Part shown: positions 42,464-49,010 of the stretch, piece after piece | Numbering within the stretch: the stretch's first letter is position 1 | Layout of the letters: each line of letters opens with the position of its first letter | Assembly: GCF_001519065.1 (NCBI RefSeq) | Contig: NZ_KQ954261.1 | Location: 100,240 to 164,239, forward strand | Reading direction: 5' to 3' | Source: Novosphingobium sp. FSW06-99 | GTDB lineage: Bacteria; Pseudomonadota; Alphaproteobacteria; Sphingomonadales; Sphingomonadaceae | DNA: 64,000 nucleotides | The notes under the pieces: model-generated | Told to the model about the DNA's origin: nothing | Databases searched by the model: none | Seen by the model: only the letters and a program-made list of their open reading frames with translations | Made by a program: the position numbers and the translations under genes

Positions 42464-42493
42464 GGTCCGGGCGTGGTTGTGAACGCCCGGACC
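42464..42493 (-). terminator. Hairpin between STN-type TBDR and second halogenase
   Basis: GGTCCGGGCG (42464-42473) and CGCCCGGACC (42484-42493) form a perfect stem, 11 bp with the closing T-A pair. On the minus strand it begins 31 nt after the TBDR stop and is followed by TTTGCC, a weak U-tract. It is the counterpart of the hairpin at 27977-28005 in the other TBDR/halogenase pair. Confidence 0.65.
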
Positions 42494-42523
42494 CCTGGCG
42501 GTCAATCGATCAACCTGTGCGGA

Positions 42524-45500
42524 TCAGAAGTTGTACCGCACACCGGCCTTGAACCGCCGCCCGCTGTCTTCGGCGTAGAGGAACTGGTTGGTGTAATAGG
42601 CATATTTCTCCAGCTTGCTGTCGGTCAGGTTCGCCGCTTCGAAAAACACCGAATATTGTTTGTTCAGGTGATAGCCCAGGCTGGCATCGAATTGCTGATA
42701 GGCGCGCACTTGCGTCACTGCCTGACCGGCGCCGTTGGGCGGCGGGGTCAGGTATTGCAGGAAGTGCGCGCGCCAGTTCCATGCGATGCGTGCCTCGATG
42801 CCGTTCTTGTCATAGAACAGCACGGCATTGGCCGAATTCGACAGGCCGGTCAGCGCGAATTTCTGGCTGACGTCCTGGGGGTTCAACTGGCGGTTGGAAT
42901 GGACCAGAGTGCCGTTGACCTGCCAGCCGATCCCGGTGTTGCCCAACGCGTGCTGCCATGCCGCCTCCAGCCCGACCACGGTGGCATCCGCGCCGTTGAT
43001 CGGCGCCGTGATGGTCCATTGCGCCGGCGCGTTGGTGGTGTTGGGGCTGGACGGGGTGCCCGGATCGATCAGCGGGCCGTTGACGCCGTTGATCGGGCCG
43101 GTGGTCTGGTTCAGCACGATGAAGTTGCTGACATTTTTCAGAAATCCGCCCAGCGAGACATAGCTGGCGCGGGCGTAGTAATATTCGCCCGAGATATCGA
43201 GATTGTCCGACTTGAACGGTTTGAGGTTGGGATTGCCGGTGGACGCGGCAAAATCGCCCGGCCGATAGGTGTTCAACGTGGTGACCGGCGACAATTGTTC
43301 GAGCGTGGGCCGGGTCAGCGTCTGCGATGCGGCCAGACGCGCGGTGAAGGTGTCGCTGACCAGCCATTTGAAGGCAAGGTTGGGCAGGATATCGACATAA
43401 TTGTTGGTGCCGACCGTCCGCGTGGTGCCCGATGATACCGGGATATCGTCGGTCGGGTCCTGATAGCGCAGGCCGGTATAGGCCGTGGCTAGGCCGTTGA
43501 CATAGGCCGATGTCAGTTCGACGCGGACCCCGGCCACCAGGCTGAACGGCCGGTCCGCCAGCGCGCCATCGAATTGCGATTCGAAATAGCTGCCGAACAC
43601 CCGTTCGCGTACGACGGTGTCGTTGATGTCATGCGGGGCAAAGGTGAACCCGGGATTGGTGGCCTGCTGTTGCGCGGTGATCGCGCTGAACAAAGTGGCG
43701 GCATCGAACGTCAGCCATTGGGTTGGCAGGCGACTGGCGCCGCTGATGCCCGAAAGGAAATTCGACCCGGCATTGAACACCGAGATCGGCACGCTGGCGG
43801 GGGCAGGGATCAAATATCCGGCTACCGCATTGCCCGAATCGTCTTCGTTGGAATCGTAGGCGGTGTCCTTGCGATCCTGCGAAACATACAAGCCCCAGTT
43901 GGCCCTGGTCAGCCCCTCTTTGCTGTCGCTTTTGTAGACGAAATCGGCACGCGCCTGGACCACCTGGTCATCCGTCCCATAGCCGCGATAGAACATCACG
44001 TGCTGGCACAACTGTTCGTTGGCGCCCTGGTTGTTCTGCCCCACCACTGCGCTGGAACTGGCCACGCCAGAATTGGTTGCCGATCCGGGGCATGCGCCGC
44101 CGCCTGCGACGGGCAGTCCCTGGGACAACCAGGGCAATACCGAACTGTCGGACTGAAACCGTGCGTAACCCGTATCATAGCCCAACAGAGCCAGTTCGTT
44201 TTCCTGGCCGTTGTTGGGATCTTCCTTGGCCACCGAATAGTTGACATCGAACACCGCGCTGACGTGTTCGCTGATCTTCCAGTCGGCATTCAGGCCGAAC
44301 GCCTTGGTGTTGGTGCGCTTGTCGAATTTTTCGTCGTGGAAATCCTCGGCAATGCCCGATGCCTGGGTCATGTCGATGGCCGTGCCGTTGGCATCGGTCT
44401 TGACGTTGGTCAGGTTGGTGGCGGTGAACCAGTTGCCGAACGAGCGGGAATCGGTGGTGTCGGTAAACTTGCTGTAAAGCGCGTCGGCGGTAATCGTCAG
44501 ATCGTTGTTGGGCCGGTATTGCAACACCAGCGTGCCGCCGATGCGCTCGCGGTTTTCGGTGATCACGCGTTCATCGAAATCCTGCGGGATGAACAGGTTG
44601 CCGTTGGGGTTGCTGGCGCTGACGGTGCCCGCTCCGCCATTGACCTGGCTGCCCGGAACCGCCGGGTTGACCAGCCAGCCGTCGGTCTGCGCGGTGTTCA
44701 GCTTGCCATAGCGATGCTGATAGCTGCCCGACAGCAGCACGCCGAAATTGCCGTCGTGGGTGGTGTCCGAAAACAGGAATGACCCGTCGGGCGCGGCCTT
44801 CTTGGCATTGGTGTCATAGTTGACATCGACCGAGGACGAGAATTTCAACCCGTTGTAGTCAAACGGCCGGGCCGTCTTGATGTTGACCGTCGATCCAACC
44901 CCGCCAGACTGAAATCGCGCGGTCGACGACTTGTAGACCTCCACACCCGATACAAGCTCGGACGCCAGCGTGTCGAACGAGAATGCCCGACCAGATGCCT
45001 GGCTAGGGTCGGTAGGGGTGGCCAATTGGCGGCCGTTGACCAGCACCGTGTTGAATTCCGGGCCAAAGCCGCGGACCGTGATGAACGCGCCTTCGCCGCC
45101 CGACCGGTCAATCGATACGCCGGTGATGCGCTGGAGCGATTCGGCCAGGTTGGCATCCGGCAACTTGCCGATATCCTTGATCGAGATGGCATCGACGATG
45201 CCGCTGGCCGCGCGCTTGATCCCGCGCGAATTGTCGAGACTGGCGCGCAGGCCGGTGACGATGATCGGCGCCGCATCGGGCGCAGCGGCGCCCTGGGTGG
45301 GATCGGCGGCAGGCGGCGCCGCCGGCTGCGCGGCAGAGGTCTCTTCGGCGACAGCGGTCCGCCCAACCAGGGCTGCCGAGGCCACCGCCGACGGCCCGGC
45401 GGTGGCGACCGGTTTTGCCACCACCGCAAATGTCTGCGGCCCGGTCTGGCGCACCTCGAGCCCGGTCCCGGCAAACAGCCGGTCGAGCGCTGCGGCAACC

Positions 45501-45730
45501 GACAATTCGCCGTGGACGGGGTTGGTCCGCACCGAGCGGGTCAACTTTCGCGGGGCAACGATCTGTACGCCGGCCTGGTGTCCGAATTCGCCGATGGCGG
45601 TCTCGGCCGATTGGGCGTCGATTGAAAACTGTTTGAGCTGTGCCGCGGCCTGTGCCGTGGCTGGCACGGTCATCATGCACACAATTCCAGTGGACGCAAA
45701 TAGCGCCTGACGAATTGCAGAATATGGCAT
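42524..45730 (-). CDS. TonB-dependent transducer with STN domain
   Basis: 1,068 residues from ATG 45730 (GAGGGGGA site). Signal peptide about 1-28 (ends ATAQA); an N-terminal STN/secretin domain at about 30-105 (LKQFSIDAQSAETAIGEFGHQAGVQIV ... LEVRQTGPQTFAVVAK), the signalling module of FecA-like transducers. Then an Ala/Pro linker, TonB box/plug (IIVTGLRASLDNSRGIKRAASGIVDAISIKDIGKLPDANLAESLQRITGVSIDR) and a barrel ending FKAGVRYNF. On ligand binding it should signal through the FecR protein (45912) to the ECF sigma factor. A long frame upstream to 45805 is leader sequence containing an inverted repeat. Confidence 0.94.
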   Translation of the reverse strand: MPYSAIRQALFASTGIVCMMTVPATAQAAAQLKQFSIDAQSAETAIGEFGHQAGVQIVAPRKLTRSVRTNPVHGELSVAAALDRLFAGTGLEVRQTGPQTFAVVAKPVATAGPSAVASAALVGRTAVAEETSAAQPAAPPAADPTQGAAAPDAAPIIVTGLRASLDNSRGIKRAASGIVDAISIKDIGKLPDANLAESLQRITGVSIDRSGGEGAFITVRGFGPEFNTVLVNGRQLATPTDPSQASGRAFSFDTLASELVSGVEVYKSSTARFQSGGVGSTVNIKTARPFDYNGLKFSSSVDVNYDTNAKKAAPDGSFLFSDTTHDGNFGVLLSGSYQHRYGKLNTAQTDGWLVNPAVPGSQVNGGAGTVSASNPNGNLFIPQDFDERVITENRERIGGTLVLQYRPNNDLTITADALYSKFTDTTDSRSFGNWFTATNLTNVKTDANGTAIDMTQASGIAEDFHDEKFDKRTNTKAFGLNADWKISEHVSAVFDVNYSVAKEDPNNGQENELALLGYDTGYARFQSDSSVLPWLSQGLPVAGGGACPGSATNSGVASSSAVVGQNNQGANEQLCQHVMFYRGYGTDDQVVQARADFVYKSDSKEGLTRANWGLYVSQDRKDTAYDSNEDDSGNAVAGYLIPAPASVPISVFNAGSNFLSGISGASRLPTQWLTFDAATLFSAITAQQQATNPGFTFAPHDINDTVVRERVFGSYFESQFDGALADRPFSLVAGVRVELTSAYVNGLATAYTGLRYQDPTDDIPVSSGTTRTVGTNNYVDILPNLAFKWLVSDTFTARLAASQTLTRPTLEQLSPVTTLNTYRPGDFAASTGNPNLKPFKSDNLDISGEYYYARASYVSLGGFLKNVSNFIVLNQTTGPINGVNGPLIDPGTPSSPNTTNAPAQWTITAPINGADATVVGLEAAWQHALGNTGIGWQVNGTLVHSNRQLNPQDVSQKFALTGLSNSANAVLFYDKNGIEARIAWNWRAHFLQYLTPPPNGAGQAVTQVRAYQQFDASLGYHLNKQYSVFFEAANLTDSKLEKYAYYTNQFLYAEDSGRRFKAGVRYNF

Positions 45731-45747
45731 CAATTCCCCCTCAACAA

Positions 45748-45811
45748 GAAACTTTGATCCAAAGAGCTTTTTTGCCCCTTTGCTTACCAAGAGTCCCGGA
45801 TCCAAAGTTTC
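45748..45811. promoter_or_regulatory. Inverted repeat in the TBDR leader
   Basis: GAAACTTTGATCC (45748-45760) and GGATCCAAAGTTTC (45798-45811) are complementary with a single bulged base and enclose 37 nt. The element is 18-81 nt upstream of the TBDR start, in AT-rich sequence unlike the neighbourhood. It may be a regulator site or an RNA stem controlling the receptor mRNA. Confidence 0.55.
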
Positions 45812-45911
45812 CTTCCCAATGTGTGCAATTTTTTAGAAAAAATTTCTGGAAAAAGATGCCAGTTTTTCGATAATATACTGCCTTGCAATGATTTTTTGGC
45901 GTGTGGCCGCT

Positions 45912-46877
45912 CTATCGCGCCGGTTCGATCCTGATCCAGCGTGGATCGTCCATGTTGACGTTGGCATTGAGCGCACTGCGCACGGCGTTGGCAAACCCTT
46001 CGGGATCGTCGATGCGAAACACCCCGTCGAACTGTTCGCCGATCATCGCCGGGTTCGAGATCAGGATCTTGCGATCGTTGTAACGGTTGAACTCTTCGGC
46101 GGCATCGCCCAGCGTCGTGCCGTTGAGATCGATCATGCCTTCGCGCCAGGCGAGTGCACGATCCACCCCCGAGGCGTGGGTTGCCTCGAAATGCACGATC
46201 GACTGGTCGCCGATAAAGGCCCGCTGGCCTGCCGTGACGCGCAGGCGCGGGGAATCAACATCTTCCGACCAGGTTTCCACGATCCCTTCGGTGACCAGCA
46301 CTTCGACCCCGCTGTCGCGCTTGCGCACCGAAAAGGCGGTCCCGATCGCCATGGCCTTGGCATTGCCCGCGGCCACGACAAACGGCCGCCTGGCATCCTT
46401 GGCCACTTCGAACCATGCCTCGCCCTGCGCGATTTCGACCTCGCGCGCGCGCTTGGCCATGTGAACCTTGATTTCGCTGCCCGAATTGATGGTCATGACT
46501 GAACCGTCGACCAATGGCACGCGGCGGATTTCCCCCAGCTTGGTCGCATAGGCCACGCCCGGATCGTACCACAGGGCCGAACCGACCATGCCGATCCCGG
46601 CCGCGGCCACGCCCCCGAGCACGGCGCGCCTGCGCCACCGCACGGGGCTTGCGACTGGGCTTTCGATTGCATCCTCGCTGGTGGCGGGCGCTTGCGGGGC
46701 GGTCTCGTCATGCAGCAACCATGCCGCATGGGTTGTCAGCAAAAGCCCGTGGCGCCGGGGCGCACCGGCCAGCCATTGCTGCAGCGCGGCCTCGTCCGCA
46801 TCGCTCCAGGTGCCGCAATCCATCCGCGCAACCCAGCGCGCCGCTTCCAGCGCATCATCGGGGCCTGTGCCGGTCAT
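45912..46877 (-). CDS. fecR: FecR-type anti-sigma/sigma regulator
   Basis: 321 residues. N-terminal DUF4880 cytoplasmic helix region (DALEAARWVARMDCGTWSDADEAALQQWLAGAPRRHG), a single transmembrane helix around 85-105 (AVLGGVAAAGIGMVGSALW), then the periplasmic FecR domain (EIRRVPLVDGSVMTINSGSEIKV ... GEAWFEVAKDARRPFVVAAGNAKAMAIGTAFSVRK) and a C-terminal part expected to meet the STN domain. It overlaps the ECF sigma gene by four bases. Together they form the classical surface-signalling relay. Confidence 0.94.
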   Translation of the reverse strand: MTGTGPDDALEAARWVARMDCGTWSDADEAALQQWLAGAPRRHGLLLTTHAAWLLHDETAPQAPATSEDAIESPVASPVRWRRRAVLGGVAAAGIGMVGSALWYDPGVAYATKLGEIRRVPLVDGSVMTINSGSEIKVHMAKRAREVEIAQGEAWFEVAKDARRPFVVAAGNAKAMAIGTAFSVRKRDSGVEVLVTEGIVETWSEDVDSPRLRVTAGQRAFIGDQSIVHFEATHASGVDRALAWREGMIDLNGTTLGDAAEEFNRYNDRKILISNPAMIGEQFDGVFRIDDPEGFANAVRSALNANVNMDDPRWIRIEPAR

Positions 46878-47491
46878 GGCTCAACCGCCTTGCGCTGGCG
46901 CGCAGGGTCGGCAAAATCACCGCCGATCGGTGGCTGGTCGAATTGGCGCGACCATCCTTCGCGCACGGCCCGGACACCGGACCACACCTGCTTTTCCACG
47001 GCTTTTTCGGTTATCCCGAAATGGGCGGCGATCTCTTTTTGCGACCAGCCCTCGATCTTGCGCAATTCGACGATGTTGCGGCACCGCTCGGGCAAACCGG
47101 CGATCAGCGTCAACACCCGGTCATAGGCCTGGCGATTGGCGGCCTGTTCTTCGGGCGAAGGATTGCTCTGGTCCCGAAAGCTCTCGATTTCGCAGATTTC
47201 CTCGAACTGCACGACGCGCTGCCGCTTTAGCCGACGCAGCAACAGGTTCCGCGCCACGGAAAAGAAATAGGCATGGCCGGAATCGATGTGATCGACCCCG
47301 TCCAGCATCGCTATTCGGCAATAGGCTTCCTGCATAAGCTCATCGATATCCTCTGGGCTCAAGCGTCTGCGTGCGAACCACGCACGCACCCGCCCCTCAT
47401 GCGGCATGATCTCGCGCGCCACCCACGCCGCAAGCGCACGACGACGCGCAAGGTTATGTTGCCCTTCCGACTGCGTAACGCCCTCCCCCAA
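46874..47491 (-). CDS. ECF-family RNA polymerase sigma factor (FecI-like)
   Basis: 205 residues if begun at TTG 47491, chosen because the conserved opening ALAAWVAREIMPHEGRVRAWF should be included; ATG 47407 is the only later in-frame ATG and would cut into it. Region 2 reads EDIDELMQEAYCRIAMLDGVDHIDSGHAYFFSVARNLLLRRLKR, region 4 LPERCRNIVELRKIEGWSQKEIAAHFGITEKAVEKQVWSGVRAV. It directs polymerase to the TBDR/halogenase operon on FecR release; FecR start overlaps its stop (ATGA). The start codon is not certain. Confidence 0.88.
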   Translation of the reverse strand: MGEGVTQSEGQHNLARRRALAAWVAREIMPHEGRVRAWFARRRLSPEDIDELMQEAYCRIAMLDGVDHIDSGHAYFFSVARNLLLRRLKRQRVVQFEEICEIESFRDQSNPSPEEQAANRQAYDRVLTLIAGLPERCRNIVELRKIEGWSQKEIAAHFGITEKAVEKQVWSGVRAVREGWSRQFDQPPIGGDFADPARQRKAVEP

Positions 47492-47749
47492 TGTCCCTGC
47501 GCATTTATTGCCTTTTCCCAGTGAGAGACATGAATCCAAAAAACCCTTCCCGCCAGCGTCAATTTTTTTGGCGAAACGCAAGAATAGGCCTGCGCCGGCC
47601 CTTTGCAGCGATCCGCGCACACCAACCGGCATGGGGCAAGCCCGTTGGTCCCGCACAGGGGGGATTGTGCCGCAGACCGGGTAATCGGTTCATATTCCGC
47701 TCAGCTAGCAGGGCGCTGGCGGAGGGATGTTTGAACCGCGGATGAGCCT

Positions 47750-48793
47750 ATGTCCCTATTTGATCTGTTTTCCTTTGCATCCTCCGACCTGGCGATCGAT
47801 CTCGGGACCGCCAATACGGTGGTCTATGTGCGCAAGCTGGGGGTGGTGCTGGCCGAACCATCGGTGGTCGCGCTGCAGACCATCAACGGCGTCACCAGCG
47901 TGCTGGCGGTCGGCAACGATGCAAAGATGATGATGGGGCGCACCCCCGATCATATCAAGACGGTCCGCCCGCTGCGCAACGGGGTCATCTCCGATCTCGA
48001 AGTGGCCGAACAGATGATCAAGCATTTCATCCGCAAGGCGCAAGGGCCGGGCGGTCCGATGCGGGGCAGACCCGAAATTGTCGTTTGCGTGCCTTCGGGG
48101 TCAACGCCTGTCGAACGGCGCGCGATCCGCGATGCGGCATCCAACGCGGGCGCACGCAAAGTCTGGCTGATCGATGAGCCCATGGCGGCGGCAATCGGCG
48201 CCGATCTGCCGGTCACCCATCCGATCGGATCGATGGTGGTCGACATTGGCGGGGGAACCACCGAAGTCGGCGTTATCGCGGTCGGCGGGCTCAGCCTGGC
48301 GTTGTCGGTTCGCGTCGGCGGCGACCGGATGGACGATGCCATCGTGTCACATGTGCGCCGCAACTACAATCTGCTGATCGGCGAGGCCACGGCCGAACGG
48401 GTCAAGCTGCAAATGGGCTCTGCGCGGTTGTGCGGGCAGGGCCCGGTGCCGGTTGCGGTGATCAAGGGGCGCGATCTGGCCAGGGGCGTGCCGGTCGAAA
48501 TCGCGATGTCGCAGTCCGAGATTGTCGATGCCCTGGCCGAACCGGTCGGGCAGATCGTGGCCGCCGTCCGCAACGCCCTGGAAAACACCCCGCCCGAGAT
48601 CGCCGCGGATATCATCCATGGCGGCATTGTCATGACTGGCGGCGGATCACTGCTGGCCAATCTCGATAAACTGCTGGCCCATGAGACCGGGTTGCCGGTC
48701 AGAGTGGCCGACAACCCCCTGAACTGCGTGGCCATGGGGGCCGGACGCGTGCTTGAGGATGCGACGTATCGGGGTGTCCTGCACGCGGCGTGA
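47750..48793 (+). CDS. mreB: Rod-shape actin homologue MreB
   Basis: 347 residues, full length. Actin-fold motifs: phosphate 1 LAIDLGTANTVVYV (14-27), VCVPSGSTPVERRAIRDAA, IDEPMAAAIGADLPV, phosphate 2 VVDIGGGTTEVGVIAVGG, and adenosine motif GIVMTGGGSLLANLD. It polymerises on the inner membrane and guides lateral peptidoglycan synthesis. mreC, mreD, mrdA and rodA are not next to it; the right neighbour is a repeat cluster and an MscS channel. It may therefore be a second MreB copy of the genome or a displaced sole copy. Confidence 0.94.
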   Translation: MSLFDLFSFASSDLAIDLGTANTVVYVRKLGVVLAEPSVVALQTINGVTSVLAVGNDAKMMMGRTPDHIKTVRPLRNGVISDLEVAEQMIKHFIRKAQGPGGPMRGRPEIVVCVPSGSTPVERRAIRDAASNAGARKVWLIDEPMAAAIGADLPVTHPIGSMVVDIGGGTTEVGVIAVGGLSLALSVRVGGDRMDDAIVSHVRRNYNLLIGEATAERVKLQMGSARLCGQGPVPVAVIKGRDLARGVPVEIAMSQSEIVDALAEPVGQIVAAVRNALENTPPEIAADIIHGGIVMTGGGSLLANLDKLLAHETGLPVRVADNPLNCVAMGAGRVLEDATYRGVLHAA

Positions 48794-48800
48794 GAGTCGT

Positions 48801-48850
48801 TTTGAAAATTCGCCGAAAGAGGTGATTTTTGTAGACGGCACCGGCCCGCT
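48801..48850 (+). repeat. Modular intergenic repeat, copy 2
   Basis: Matches copy 1 (21447-21496) at 47 of 50 positions: a hairpin AAAATTCGCC...GGTGATTTTT followed by the tail ending GACGGCACCGGCCCGCT. The substitutions weaken the right hairpin arm. It begins 8 nt after the mreB stop and could also act as its terminator. Confidence 0.75.
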
Positions 48851-48856
48851 CCCCCA

Positions 48857-48929
48857 CCCGACCACCCTACTATAGGTATCCTATGGGTGGTCGGCTCCTC
48901 AGCGAAAACGTCCCCCGGACGTTTTCGTG
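48857..48929. repeat. Hairpins between inverted repeat copies
   Basis: Two stems lie between copies 2 and 3: GACCACCC/GGGTGGTC around 48859-48892 enclosing CTATAGGTATCCTAT, and GAAAACGTCC/GGACGTTTTC with a 3-nt loop at 48904-48926. With the flanking copies they form a four-hairpin cluster in a 217-nt gap between mreB and the MscS gene. Confidence 0.65.
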
Positions 48930-48944
48930 CTCTTCGTCGCGGGG

Positions 48945-48992
48945 AGCGGGCCGGTGCCGTCTTCAGGAAATTCCGGCATGGCCGGAATTTCC
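48945..48992 (-). repeat. Modular intergenic repeat, copy 3 (inverted, different hairpin)
   Basis: On the minus strand it reads a perfect hairpin GAAATTCCGGC...GCCGGAATTTC followed by the exact 20-nt tail GAAGACGGCACCGGCCCGCT. The tail is identical to copy 1 while the hairpin sequence is unrelated, which shows the element is modular. Confidence 0.75.
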
Positions 48993-49010
48993 AACCGGGC
49001 ACCGGCAACC

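Noticed and set aside
48801..48992. Inverted repeats considered as an insertion sequence
   Set aside because: No transposase or coding frame between the arms and the interior is under 100 nt; better explained as non-coding repeat elements.
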